Assembly (NCBI GenBank): GCA_020536535.1
Contig: JAHLWZ010000751.1
Location: 1 to 64,000, forward strand
Source: Pelomyxa schiedti
Taxonomy: Eukaryota; Evosea; Pelobiontida; Pelomyxidae
Direction: 5' to 3'
Length of the DNA stretch: 64,000 nt
Positions 10,811 to 23,863 of this stretch are shown here, one piece after another. The position numbers and the translations under genes were made by a program. Position 1 is the first letter of the stretch. Each line of letters begins with the position of its first letter. The notes beneath the pieces are model-generated. The model searched no databases, was not told the DNA's origin, and saw nothing but the letters and a program-made list of their open reading frames with translations.

Positions 10811-12465
10811 TTACAAGGTTGCTGGAAATGAAAATGATTTCCTTAGTAATTCTTCTGGTGGCAAGTCCCACTCACGCAAGCGTTTGAAAATGGCTACACA
10901 TTCTTCAAAAGTCTTCTGTAAAAGCTTGCCTATTTGTTTTTTGTGGTGAATGAAATGGAAATGACGGGAAGTGCACACTTTGAAGGCATTTCAGAATTGC
11001 CAAAGCAACACCCATCATCATATCAATTCCTTCCATCCACATTACATCCCACAATCTAGCACACATTTCATGGGAAAGTGTGTTCACAAATATAACAGAT
11101 AGCCATTCCTTAGTAATGATAAGTGTCATTCACACAGTTTGGTTTCTACCTTGATGTAGATAGCAGAGGACGTGATGGCTTCATGGCTCTGTAGAAATAT
11201 TGAACAAAGAAAAGGTGAAAAAAGAATCTTACGAAATGATCATAAAGGGCCGGCATATGAAGTCTCAGTAACGTTTCAAACCGGAGGGTGCAGGTGTGTA
11301 ATCCAGGTAACCCCTTTATAAAAAACCCTCTCATGTTGTATCTGCTGTCATTGAGCAGCTGAACTAGTACCCTGTCGAGATGTTAATGGAAATGTGGTTA
11401 TTTATTTCTATACTTGGAATGTGATGTACCAGAAGGCGTCTTCTTCTTGCAGGTACATGAGCAGGAAATTGACTATCTTGTCAAGTCCCCAGAAGTAGCA
11501 AATCTCTGGGTCGTAGAGAGTATATGCTTGGATGACATTCTTCACTCTTTTAATTTGCATCAGCAACGGAAAGTGTAGTTCTTTCATGTAACCTATAACC
11601 AAGAGCGTCGCGATTGACAGTATCTTTGCACGCCATGGTAATAGTGCGGTCCCAAGGACAGGGTTGTGCAAGTAATTCCTGTAAAACATTAACTTTTTCC
11701 AAGTGGGGGAAAAAGGATGACACCTTATAAATCATGTTAGAGCGTGTTGGGGAAGGAGTTGCTAGCGGAACTCCAGATAGCATATACCAGGCCCTGCTGC
11801 GTAAACAGTCCGGTATCCCTTTACAACAACGATCGTACAACTGTACTTAATAAGTGGGGTTTGAGTGCTGATAATCGCCAACCTTCCTTGGTTTAATTTT
11901 GGTGACATAGTCCCAATTAGAAAGCATTTCTTTCCACTTAAAAATTCTTCTGCGCTCCAGGTCAGTTGGCACAGTGGTCACTATGGGGCGGCATCTGAAA
12001 CTAAAGTCAACCTATTTCATGGAAAGGCTTGGGAATTACATTGTGGTTGGAGCAAGTAATGGCATTGAACAAACTGTTTGCCACCTCTTACACACACGCG
12101 AAGCTACCACAATGGCGCGATAGTCCAAGTAGGCGAGAATTCTGATCAAAACTTCGTTTCCCAAACTATCAAATGGAGCTTAACGTGTAAAAGTCAGATA
12201 AAAAGCCAGGAAAAGAGTGCACGACACCGTATTCGTGAATGTTGGGTAAGTCCACAATGGCAAGAATTTCGTAGGTGAAGTCGTACTCGCACTCAACTTT
12301 CGGGATCAACGCATGGTCCTTTCGACGTTGTATTTTGTGGACGAGTTTTGTGTCTTCCACAGGTGCAACACAAGACTTTGCCCTTGAGATCTTGGGCTGC
12401 GTCACAACGGACCGGCCGTTGTGCTTGGAATGCTTTTGTTTTTTCTCAGATCTGGAAGCAGGCAT
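10811..12465 (-). CDS. F-box/TBC-domain fusion protein (RabGAP-like)
   Basis: Eight or so exons join in consistent phase. A basic N-terminus (about 90 residues) leads into an F-box: FDSLGNEVLIRILAYLDYR then VVASRVCKRW. This is followed by WKEMLSNWDY and the start of a TBC domain, CCKGIPDCLRSRAWYMLSG. Later TBC blocks are VIQAYTLYDPEICYFWGL, FLLMYLQEEDAFWVLVQLL, FFIKGLPGL, EWLSVIFVNTL and RLWDVMWMEG, ending ELLRKSFSFPATL. TBC domains act as Rab GAPs with an Arg finger (IxxDxxR) and a Gln finger (YxQ). Here GYCQG is replaced by CYFWG and the Arg motif reads KDTVNR, so GAP activity is doubtful. The F-box predicts SCF ubiquitin-ligase recruitment through Skp1. Minus-strand cluster with the START and STK16 genes. 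Confidence 0.82.
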
Positions 12466-12708
12466 GAGGTTTCTTTTCTTTGTTTTTTGTGATATTGGGC
12501 TCGCTGATCAGCCCATCACAACTATATTTCATCTCTCATAGCTTTCGAAGAATGATCTGAGCAACAACCCCCACCCCTCAAAACCCCCAAAAAAACGTGT
12601 CGCAATGAAAAATTAATGACAAAACTTTTTTTTGTTTTTGTTTCTCACAAGTACAGGTGTGTGGGTATATTACAGTAACCATCTGGTTTTGTGGGTGCCA
12701 TTCCGGGA

Positions 12709-13614
12709 TCACTCACTTTCAGCTTCACCTTCGCTGCTGCTGTTACCGCTACTGCTGCCGCCACTGCTTGCGGATGCACTGTTTCCGGCGAGATAGTCAA
12801 ACAGCTTGCCATGAAGAGAGCATCTGACCGAGGGCAGTGTTTTGTTTATTAGCCACACTGGGATATTTCCCCTGTATTGTGTGTAAGTACATGTGGGTTG
12901 TTTTTAGTATACAGAGCAGAGAAAGGTAACCTGAGGTCAGTGTTAACCAGTTCATCTATCTCCGTTGTTCCATCTGCCCTGCGGCGGATGATACTGCCCG
13001 AGGGGAAAGTCCAGCCGCGGACCGTGATTTCATCCGAGTCTTGTACAGGGCCACATTCAATGGACCTTTGCATGACAGCGAGGCCGTCTTCAATAGGAAC
13101 CATCAATCTCACATCAATGAACTCTCTTGCTGATATCATTCCTCCTATTCCCTTTTGGTTACAAACAGCAAACAAAAAAATGGCTTTCGCATACTTGCAG
13201 CTGGGGCACTGACTAGTCTGACAATATCTGCCTTGCACGACTCGTCTTCACAAATAACTTGCACCACGTCATAGCTGAGAATGGCGTTGTCGTAAAACTT
13301 GTGTTCTTGGGTGTCAACTACTGCACGCAACACGTCCTCGTATGCAAAAGGCAAAATAGAGGAGGTCAAAAACGCTGTCCTGCCATCCACTGTTTGTTTA
13401 CTGACAGTAACGTCGTTCTGCAGATCTTGCGTTACACACTCATTTTTATTTACAAATTAGTGGTAGGAATTATTCTCCAAACCTTGTGCGTGACTTTGCT
13501 CCAAGACGACGATGAAACGAGAGTCAGCACGCTGGGTAATTCAGTTTCCAACAACTGCTGGACGTCTATGCCAGCAAAGATCTCCAAATTGTCCCCTTTG
13601 TTTGTTATCGACAT
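12709..13614 (-). CDS. START-domain lipid-transfer protein
   Basis: ATG at 13614 (MSITNKGDNLEIF). Three introns in consistent phase lead through ILPFAYEDVLRAVVDT, FYDNAILSYDVVQVI, then MISAREFIDVRLMVPIEDG, VMQRSIECGP, ITVRGWTFPSG and finally DLRGNIPVWLINKTLPS, the typical RDFxxxR ... D-x-G-x-[IL]-P-x-W-[LV]-x-N signature of StAR-related lipid-transfer domains. The C-terminus is Ser/Gly/Glu-rich (SSGGSSSGNSSSEGEAESE). About 240 residues, so essentially a single START domain binding a sterol or phospholipid in the cytosol. The ligand cannot be told from sequence. Same strand as its two neighbours, 211 bp from the kinase stop. Confidence 0.8.
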
Positions 13615-13825
13615 TGCTCGTTTTTATTTTTAAATTGTGATAGGCGGGTGCCGTAGGCAGTTGTCTTAAAAAGGCGCGTAGGCATGTTCAGGGAATTTAC
13701 TGTTGTCACCTTAACGTCTGACATCACAACTAGACCGAGTTCATTCTTCCGGGATGCATCACAATTCAAAAAGAGGATAGGAAATAATTACGAAAAGTGA
13801 AGAAATTGCCGTAAAACTTACTTTC

Positions 13826-15180
13826 CTAAACCTCCGAGTCATTTCCTGATGTTCCAGTGGTTGTAGTACTTGTTGTGGTAGTTGTAGTAGTGGTTGGTGT
13901 GGAGGGTTGTTTGTCCTGCGTGGTGTTAGGGGCAGTGTCTGGTGGGGAAAGTTCCTGAAGGGCTGCGTTTGTCATTTCAATAATTTGGGGCACAAAGACC
14001 CGTTCCTCGGGATCAATCTGAAGCATGCTGTGCAGGAGGGAGCACACACTGTGGGGCAGGCTGCCTGGAATTTTCACGGGATTGATGACCGCAAGAGCAA
14101 TCGAGCCGGATTTCACAGCTTGGTCAAATGGTGATACACCAAATAGCATTGCATAGAGCAAGCAGCCTAAAGCCTTAGAGTGGGTCTACTCAGTGCACTG
14201 AACGTATTGGAGAAGGGAGGCTTACCCACGAGTCAGTTCTCTCGTCAAATGATGTTCCCACATGAAAATTGAACATCTCTGGGGCTCTGTACAGTGGCGT
14301 GGTAAATGACTCGACACTTTCCTGCATTTCACCAACAAGCTGCCGGCTTGTTAATGTAACCCGTGCCTGGTCAACAGAAGCAAAATCCATCAGCACAGGA
14401 TGCCAGTCATCAGTAAGCAAAACATTCCCTTGGTGTGTTGTTACGCCTTGTGTTCTGAACAAGCACTTCAAGGTGCCTTTTTTTATGGGTACCAGGCTTT
14501 ATGTCTCGAACTGCCAACTTGGGATTGAGTGAGTGGAAACACAATACAGCTTCGCAAACCTAAAAGATAATTGAAATGATAATTAGTGAGCACTGGCATA
14601 CCCTCAAGAAAAATGTGAGCATGTCAGGGAGAGTTTTAGTTGTACGTTGTGGAGAAGAAATAAAGTCTTGAAGTGTCCCATTCTGCAGTTATCATTTTTT
14701 AAAAAAGAAAGAAAAGAGAAGCATAACAACCTTAAATAATGGCATAAGGATCATAACAGAAGACTCATTTGTGCCAGTGATTACAGCATCATCCACTGGA
14801 TGCAAAATGTACTCGTTGTTCAATTTCTTATATACTTCGACTTCCCACTTAGCCCTCTAGCTGATCATCAGTGCTGAATCACTTGATAACACAGGAGTAC
14901 CTCCAGTTGCTCTGGAGTCTGGCATATAGTCTTCTTAAGAGCAAACAACTCTCCAGTGTAAGGGTCTACGTGTTTGTTTATTTTTATACCTCACTAATAA
15001 AAGAAGGAAACAAGCAAAAAAAAAACAAAAAATAAAAAGATAAAAAAACGCACCGTAGGCCTGGTGCACGTAGGAGAAACCACCCTCGCCAATCACCGAA
15101 TAGATCACAACACGCCTCCCTGACGGGAACGTAACCTTACGGCTCGACGGCGCCCACCACATCGACAACCACCCGCCCAT
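13826..15180 (-). CDS. STK16/NAK-family serine/threonine kinase
   Basis: ATG at 15180. About seven exons, introns of about 40-105 nt. Order: MGGWLSMWW (Gly2 is a possible N-myristoylation site, as in human STK16), Gly loop GEGGFSYV, LFALKKT with the VAIK lysine, EVEVYKKLNNEYILHP, catalytic loop AVRDIKPGNVLL (His of HRD is Val, but Arg, Asp, Lys and Asn remain), VLMDFAS in place of DFG, PLYRAPEMF, DERTDSWALGCLLYAMLFG and VSPFD, ILLHSMLQIDPEER. The long APE-to-F insertion and SIALAVINPVKIP match the STK16/MPSK1 branch of the Numb-associated kinases, which act at Golgi and endocytic membranes. A Thr-run tail ends at NDSEV. Confidence 0.87.
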
Positions 15181-15827
15181 TATCCTTCCTGGTTGATTTG
15201 ATTATGCCAGACCACCACCCGGCGATTTGATGGCAATTAGCTGAGAGACCAAACACTCTGAGCCAGAGTCCCCGCCCAAATCGAAGAATCGGGTAGATTT
15301 CATTTACTGGTTGGTGCGTTGTTTGGTGACACGACCCTGTTGTGTTGACGCAGCTCAGCAATAGAACGGAACTCATAGATGAACTGCGACCAGCGGGAGA
15401 GATTGACGTTGGGTACCGCCGTTGTTCTCTTCTTTTGTCATCTCCAACGACTCCACTTTGTCGTTTCACCATTTTTCTTTTGGTAGTAACCCATAAGCTT
15501 GCGCGGTTTGGCTCCGAACGCGTTGAGGAAGGCATTGGCAGTTATCAGCACAAGGAACACCTGATGTGATTTTCTTTTGTTTTAACACACCAAAGTTGAC
15601 TCGAAATCAAGGGATTCAATTTGCAGTGATGCATTCACCTTTGTAGATCAATTCGAGGTAGGATGTAAATATGGAGAGAGGGAATTTGACTTCAAATAGG
15701 ACTTAAAGTACATCATTTATTGTATTTTGTCATCCTTCCATCTGAATTTTCCCAAGTCATCTTTTGATGGTTCACGATACTTTTATGAAACTTTCTGGAG
15801 CTTGTAATGACGAAATGACAAAGCAGT

Positions 15828-17076
15828 GTGCATCCTGGCATTAGTATTCATACTGGAAGCTCATCTGTTAGCAGAGCGACAATGCCCACTGAAGCAGTGA
15901 AACACATAGCTTCTATCTGGGCACTTTTGTTTCCCTGCTTGGATATTATTGAGGATCCGACAGTTGATTTCAATTCGTTTTTGTGGTGGCTCTTTTCGGT
16001 CAGAACAAGCAAAATGGTAGGGAAGCTTTTGAGTGATATGTATATTAAGCTTTCCGGCAGTCTTCCTATGAGGAGCAGCCACTTCAACAAAACCTCAGTG
16101 AAAACTTCACTTGTATCCAGAGTTTGCCAGAGAGCATCTACACTTCACCTACAACTTCAACATCAAACTCTGTATCAGATGACACAGACCTGTTACAAAA
16201 ATGTGGTTTCTCAGCAGTACTACCAGGGCGAAGTGAAATTTCTGTGGAATCCCCTACTGAAGGGTCTGGAGAACCTAATAAGAAGTGGAACGCTGGATTT
16301 GTACCTGGAACTCCTGTTGTAGGTCAGTTCTGCATATATCTCCTCTAATTCGACAGCAGCATCCTATGCATACTTCTGTACGTGTCACCCACACTCCAAA
16401 GACGGCTCAAAGGGGTCAAATAAGCAAGCGCTTGGTGTTAACACCCTTAAAGACCTTCCAAATGGCAACACCTACAGCAACCGCTTCATCAAGAAGAACT
16501 TGTTGTTGCTCCTGCTCTAAAAAATTGGACGAGGTAACAAGAAAGTCAGATGAGGTAATTGAGCCAAGTATCTCGTTTTTCTCATATTCATGTACTCTAT
16601 CAGTTGTTAATTGTTTTTGCTTGATGTCATTGTTTTTAAAATCCACCACTGTGAAAAGATGCTAGGTCTCCTGAAAAGGCACCTGTCTGAAGCACCTGCT
16701 AGAGAGCATGGTACCTCAACACACCACATAGACGTTCTAGAGGTATTTAAATTTTCTTAATGAAAATCCTTACAATCCCCAGGTTCTACCTGTAGTAGAG
16801 GTGGCACCAGAACATGAAGTAGAGCCTATTGACACTTTCATTGAACAGACCGATACACAGCCACCAAGCACACTGAAATCTTTACCACAGGAGTACCCGT
16901 CATCGCCTCCCAATAGCCCAGCTTCAAACACAACAACCTCATCCCGCAATACCACAACGCCGATCCGACACCCTCGGTCCAGAACCGTCATCTGGCTGCT
17001 TTGGATTTGCACTGGGATCATTTCACTTGCCTTCTTGTGTGCCATTCTTGAAAGAAGTGTACCAATACTCACCTAA
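15828..17076 (+). CDS. Putative C-terminally membrane-anchored protein (5' end uncertain)
   Basis: No family recognised. Exons that join in phase: a hydrophobic stretch about 15900-16016 (IASIWALLFPCLDII, FNSFLWWLFSV), a 47-nt intron at 16017-16063, an acidic Ser/Thr-rich exon (TSNSVSDDTDLLQKCG ... KWNAGFVPGTPV), an intron starting GTAGG near 16317, a basic exon (QHPMHTSVRVTHTPKTA, RLVLTPLKTFQMATP), then MLGLLKRHLSEAPAREHG and VLPVVEVAPEHEVEPIDTF. The protein ends with one predicted transmembrane segment (TVIWLLWICTGIISLAFLCA) and only about 10 residues beyond it, which suggests a tail anchor. The real start is probably upstream of 15828: an ATG at 15376 is possible but the connecting exons are not clear. 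Confidence 0.45.
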
Positions 17077-17348
17077 GCACCGCACCTACACAGAAGGAAA
17101 AAACCTCTTATCACAAGAAGAAAACCATATATTTTCAGTACTATATTATAAACACTGTGCTCGTTATGAGAAGCACAGAGGTGCTGCAGAGTGAAGGTGT
17201 AGGTGCTGTTACTCTGAGTTGGAGCGTTCTTGCATTGCTTCTGATACATTGGCACTGGAGGAAGACCGTACTCTCTTGGATTCAATGGTTGGATTCTTCT
17301 GTATTTTCCTTTTATCTTCTCTGTGGTGTTGTTAGGAATAAGGGAGGG

Positions 17349-20300
17349 CTATTGGGGATGGCAAACAAACTTCAAAATTTCCTTGGACATTTTTTCAATA
17401 ACTAGTCGTTGAGCTTTGTCCAAGTCCTTTGGCTTTCCGGCTGGTTCCCGTGTCTTTCTGATCTCTTCCACTGATAAACTCATTCTGTACAACTCTTCCT
17501 CTTCATTCACAACGGGGCAGTGTTGCAAATAGTCCTGTATGAATGGCACTGCCACAAAGTGGTATTCGGTTCTCTGGAATTTTTCTATTTCCCTGTTTTA
17601 CATTATTTACTAGGCAAAGGAGTGATAATAGGAAAACCTAAGAGGTAGTGCAAGTAGTCTCCACTTCGCGAAATTGATTAATTTCTCCCCGGTAGGGAGA
17701 TCGACTGTATCATGATTGCCTTCGTTTGTAAATACACACATTGTTATATATCGGCCTACCCCAAGTAAGAAACTTTATCACTGGAGAGACGTGTACCTAT
17801 ATATGGAATACACGGAATAGCATGATAAGACCCGAGCACTTCCTGTATAGCTGTACGGTAATTTTGGAAATTGCCTGTGGCATCACCAAATTTTTGCAGT
17901 TTTTCAAAAGTCTCCCATGAAGTCTCGGGTAGTAACTTGGAAGAGTTGTCAAGCAGAAGAGGAAGGTTGGAAGAACATACAGCCCATGTGGACTTGAGGC
18001 GATGAATTGCAGAACTTTGTAAACTTGACATAATTTCCATGACAGCATGATAGTTGTGAATTGCAAAGCAATGCTTAGATGAAATCAGTGCAAACAAGAA
18101 CTCAAATTGAGGAAACCTCCGCAATGCAGATAAATTTTTTGAGAAGAAGCGCTCGGGATTTTATGTCAGGTGATTGAAGGATCTCTGTTGAAACCCAGTT
18201 CGAGTGCTGTTTTGAAATGCACGTGTGATGGAGTGTGACTTTGATGGAAAAGTGTACCCTGTTTGTAAGCTTGACCATTCTGTGTAGATGTGGGGATTTT
18301 TCAGGATTCCTCTTTTCTGTTACATAATATACAAATTCATAGGGTTTCATCTTCATAAAGACTTCAGATTCAATGAGAGCCATCTGTCGTGCCACCTACA
18401 GAAAGTTCATTTGTTTGGAGATACTTGACAGACAAATGAATTGCCAAACAAACAAGACCACACACCAACATACTTCTTCAGGGTGCATGTCATCAAATGT
18501 AGGTGTAGCAGACATTTCCTCGAAGATGATAGGTGGAGGAAGATGTTGAGCCACTCCAACATTGGCAGTAACGTGAAAGGCACCTGATGTCTGAGGAAAT
18601 TACGTATTTTCACGAGGAGTTTATAGAAATTACCACTTTTTTAAGTAAAGTTAATAGTGACAAAGCTGAGGGCATTCTGGCAGCAAGTTCAGAAATAAGT
18701 TGCTTGCACTTGTCTTCAACTTCTGGATTGCAAAAGTCATCTGGGCAAAGCATAAACCACAACTTCAGTAAATTAAGACATCTACGGTAGGGAGTGTAAG
18801 CAGAGGGGAAAAAAACTGAAATGTAGGAAACCTGACTCTAATAAATGCCAACTTCTGAGTTTTAAAGTCTTGCCATGACATATTAGGTGGTCTTGGGGCA
18901 AAAAATCTATCCGAAGTAAATTAGAGCACCCACTAAGAAAACAATCAACCGTAGACGTAAGAGTTCCATTAGATCCATAGCAGTAGTAAATACTCGATAA
19001 GTGAGAAGGAAAGCGCCAGCTTCAAAGTCATCCTTCTCTTTTTAGGTGTCTAGAATTAAAACAAGTTTTGATAATGTAGAGATACTAGGATTGTAGCTTT
19101 CGTTGGTAAAATGATAAAATAGTTTGCATAGGGTTGCCGCCTGCAATTGTTTACACTTGTTCCCGTTTTCATCTTCCACATCCAAGAATTTACTGTTTTC
19201 GGGTGTGAAAGGCTTCCCAAGTTCAAACCATCTAGGGTCGGAGCTGTAATCGGGCATAACCTCTTCAGGTTCGTCCTAGACATAATTTAAATATGGAAGT
19301 TGATTGTTGCGTATTACCGATTTTGGTTTAACTGGTGGTGGGAGGGTTGGTGTTGATGATGGCACAATACCCGTGCCACTTAAAGTGAGACTTGTTGTAA
19401 TGGAAACTGGTGCAGTGACTGAAGTGGAAGTTGTAGATTGAGGTGGAGGTAATGTGGCCATATTCACAGAGGGAATGGAAGGAGGGTCTTTAGGGGGAAT
19501 ACTGAGAGTGTTGGCGTCAAAGGCAGAAGATAGAGAGCCTTTGTATGATTTTTTTCTGTCAATAACAGAGAAAAATCTCTTAAAATTCTGCCCAAAGTAA
19601 ACAAAAGACTTGGGAAGAAAAAAGGGCTAGTATTACTAACCATTTTCCCATCTGCTGTTTTCGACGGATCAAGCTTACTTGGCTAAGAATAGTAAGGTAA
19701 CATAAAACGAAGAATCAGGCCAAACATCAAATGGTTCCGTCCCATCTCTTGACTGCCTTGGGGAGCTTATAGTGGCAGAAGTTTTACCTGGTGAACGGGT
19801 TGGAGATCCAGAGCGCGCCTTTGTTGGTTGTCAGTTTATTAGTGAGCCAAACGTGTACTTACCAGTGAATCTGCAAGGCAATCACTTTCTGAGTCACTGC
19901 CCTTTTTTTTTTTTGGGATGTTTTGGGGGAAGGGAGAAGGTTCATTTATGATGAAATGTTCCTGCTGGTTTAAATTTCAATTTAACACATACTTGCAGTG
20001 GTGGGGGATCTAAAAAATGCAATAAGAGAAAGGTGTGGTGGGTAATGAAATAAACAAACATGATTCTACAGAACAGGTTCTTCGGTGTGCTGAAATAACG
20101 AATTAATATAAGTCACGTTGAGAATCGGTACACACCAAATACAAATACAAGTCCCGCATCATTCAGGTTGGATGTCACTTTGCATGAAGGACACATGACA
20201 AACATGGCTGGATGTTGTAAATCCCCGGCTCCCTCAATCACCTCAGCTGGCACTGTCAAAATTGCAACAGGGACTTCCCCCTTAGGAATGAGGGATTCAA

Positions 20301-20816
20301 GGTTTGGTATTTTAGCAGATTCTGAGGAAGTGCCAGATACAGGAATGGGACGCACTGCCACATGAGATCTCCGAATTGCGGGACCACTTGATGCTAGTGG
20401 TAGTAGAGGTGGAGGAATAAGAGAGCGCGATATAGTGGGCTTCAAGACTCGAGAAAGAGCATTGCCAGTAGTAGTAGAGAGATTTGGGGGTGAGAGGTAA
20501 GCTGCTGACTGGTCTGCAGAGTGGATTCCAGGTGGTGAAGGAGTGCTATTGCTGCGGTTGTGGCTTGCAGTAGTTGCCAGAGATGAGGCAGTTGTACTCG
20601 CACTTGCAAACAACAGTGGTGGTGAGCTAGGAGGGGTGATGTTCAGTGAGGTATTTGCTTGTACTGATGCGACAGCTTCAGTTTCTGTGGCTGCCAATGA
20701 TTTCGTGGAGGTGATTTGTGGGTCAGTTGAGGATTGTGGTTTTGTGGAGGTAGATGGTGTTTCTGTTTTTAGGTCATGATCAGAGACGGGTGTTATCTGT
20801 GACTGTAACTGTGTAG

Positions 20817-20855
<39 letters not shown>

Positions 20856-22036
20856 TCTGTGTCTGTGTGCCAGTAGCTTGCATAGCAGGTGTCTGTGTGC
20901 CAGTGGCTTGCATAGCAGCAAAGGCTAAGGAATCACAGGACTTGATTCGAGGCATGGGAGACATTGAAGAAACTGGAGGAACTGCTAGGGTGACTGTAAT
21001 GCAATCTGCTGTTGCTTCCCTCAAGCTGGAACCTTTGAGTGGTCGGGGTAAACTTGACATACTATATGTGGGGGTTGGAGGTGACAAGAGATTCATCTGT
21101 GATGTGTAGGCTGTGTTGGACGATGATAAGTGATTGCACTTTGGAACTGCCAGAGAAGTTCCAGAAGTGGCAGGAGCTAAAGGAGATGCGGTTTCAGAAA
21201 TGGACAATGAAACATTCCTCCCAGAAGCAGGAGGTGCGGCATCACAATCTGCATCTATTGTTGTGTTTGTTTATTTTTAGAAATTAAAAATAATTAATTA
21301 AAAAAAAAAAAAAAAAGGCAAAGAGGGCAGAAGGGTGCGCTGAGAATGACATACTACTTGCACTGTGATGGCGTCTTCTGTGCTTGCCAGAATCACCAGA
21401 GCCATCAGCAGGGGCTGCCCCGCCATCCTGGTCACCGCTGCTTCCACTATTAACACTACCGTTTACATTCGAGGATGTGGTTGTTGCATTTCCTCCACCA
21501 CCCTGTAAGTCGCCGGAATTGGAACTGGCCGCCGTCGCAGGAGTCGAACCCGCGTCCTCCCCCCGCGTGCCGCCGTCGTTTCCCTTCTTGCTAGTGTCGT
21601 GCTGGCCGTGGTGGCCCCCCCCGTGGCCCCCGTGGTGATGGTGCCTCCCCGCGTGCCTGTGGTGCTGCTGCTTCTCGTCGCCGCCCACATGCACCCCCGA
21701 CGACGTCGACAGCAGCAACGCCGGCGTCGAAGACGGCGCCAACGCCGAGGGCGTGGTTTGCTGTTGTGGTTGTGGTTGTTGTTGCTGCTGCTGCTGTTGG
21801 TCTGTTGTTTGGTGGTCCTGTGGCTTCTGCTTCGTTGGGCTGGGCGACGAACCGCCAGTGGCAGCCGCGGACGTGGACGTGGACGTGGACGTGGAAGAGG
21901 GAGACGATGTCGTGGACGTCGAAGTGGGTTGGGGGTGGGCGACCACGGTGTTTGCGTGCATGAGTTTGAGCTGGCTGTTGCGCGGGGCAGCCGAGGCACG
22001 GGGGCTGCCGATGCCCACCGGTTGAAGGTCCGTCAT
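17349..22036 (-). CDS. RasGEF (CDC25-domain) protein with long low-complexity N-terminus
   Basis: Promotes GDP/GTP exchange on Ras. ATG at 22036 (MTDLQPVGIGS); an in-frame stop lies just upstream. The first about 650 residues are Ser/Thr/Pro/Gln/His-rich, including Gln runs, a His/Gly block and a (QA)n run, with many small introns. A RasGEF-N (REM) segment follows (LQAATLCKLFYHFTNES at about 19100-19150). The CDC25 catalytic domain runs about 18400-17400: IESEVFMKMKPYEF, VSTEILQSPDIKSRALL, LKKFICIAEV, LQSSAIHRLKSTW, GNFQNYRTAIQ, AIPCIPYIGTRLSSD, TNEGNHDTVDLPTGEKLINF, ending VPFIQDYLQH. The hallmark NFxxYR and PxxPYxG motifs are present. Exons between 18100 and 19000 were followed only roughly. 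Confidence 0.82.
20815..20935. repeat. Tandem repeats coding for (QA)n and MQATGTQT units
   Basis: Within the RasGEF gene, a 6-bp unit (TGTGCC on the plus strand) repeats about five to six times and is followed by two copies of a roughly 30-bp unit. On the coding (minus) strand these give an alternating Gln-Ala run and two MQATGTQT blocks. Such tracts change length easily. Confidence 0.75.
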
Positions 22037-22403
22037 TTGGCTGTGTTCGCGTTGCGTGGGGTTTGTGTCTGTCTTGGTTGTGTCGTTTCGACTGGACACT
22101 TATGGGTTGTCCGGTATGTTGGCAGGCGTTTGGTTTTGGTTTTGGTTCGGGTCCTCCAATAAAGTGCCGGCGCCGATCGCGCTTTCGTTCGTTCTCCTTC
22201 TTTGTTCCTTTTTTTTCCTTTTTTCTTTTCTTCGGTGCTGGATTACGTTGTTTCGAGAAAACCACGGTTCTTTCCAGTGAAAGAAAAAAGACAAAGGCAA
22301 ATAAAGTCCACGGCTGTTTCTTCGCTCTTGATGTAAGGGGGTTTTGCAATCGTTGGTGTTTGTTTTTTTTTTTGTTTCTATAGTTTAACAACCACAAGGT
22401 AGT

Positions 22404-23460
<1,057 letters not shown>

Positions 23461-23863
23461 TTTTGATATATTATAGAAAAAACCCCGATGTACACGGGTG
23501 GGTGTAACACCCAATTCCTTGATTGCTTTTTTCTTTTTAAAATGAATTAAAATCGGAGAAAACAAGTTCCAACGACACCCAAAGCTCAGTTCCTCAGCCA
23601 ATTCAGTGCCTGGTGACCATCTCACACCTGGCAGGATTCTACCCTCAGAAAGGCATCCCTGCCAAGTGCCTCCATCATCGAGAAAAGCTGTTTAGAGAAG
23701 CACATTAGATTCAGTACAAGATTTTCTGTACCCTGCCATCATTTTGACAAGAAACCGAATTTCAAAAACAAAAAACTCAAGGGGACGTGACTACACTGTA
23801 GTGCGTTGCGTCCGTTCCCTCCCCCAACACCCAACCCATAATTCAGCGCCGGCGGCCATCGCG
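23461..23863. promoter_or_regulatory. Shared divergent promoter region, Rac / RhoGEF
   Basis: This 403-bp stretch separates the ATG of the minus-strand Rac gene (23460) from that of the plus-strand RhoGEF gene (23864). No coding sequence convinces me here. It must hold the 5' leaders and promoters of both genes. I see no clear motif. Confidence 0.5.

Noticed and set aside
21463-22397. Several long Arg/Pro-rich open frames on both strands
   Set aside because: They are other-frame readings of the repeat-rich first exon of the RasGEF gene.
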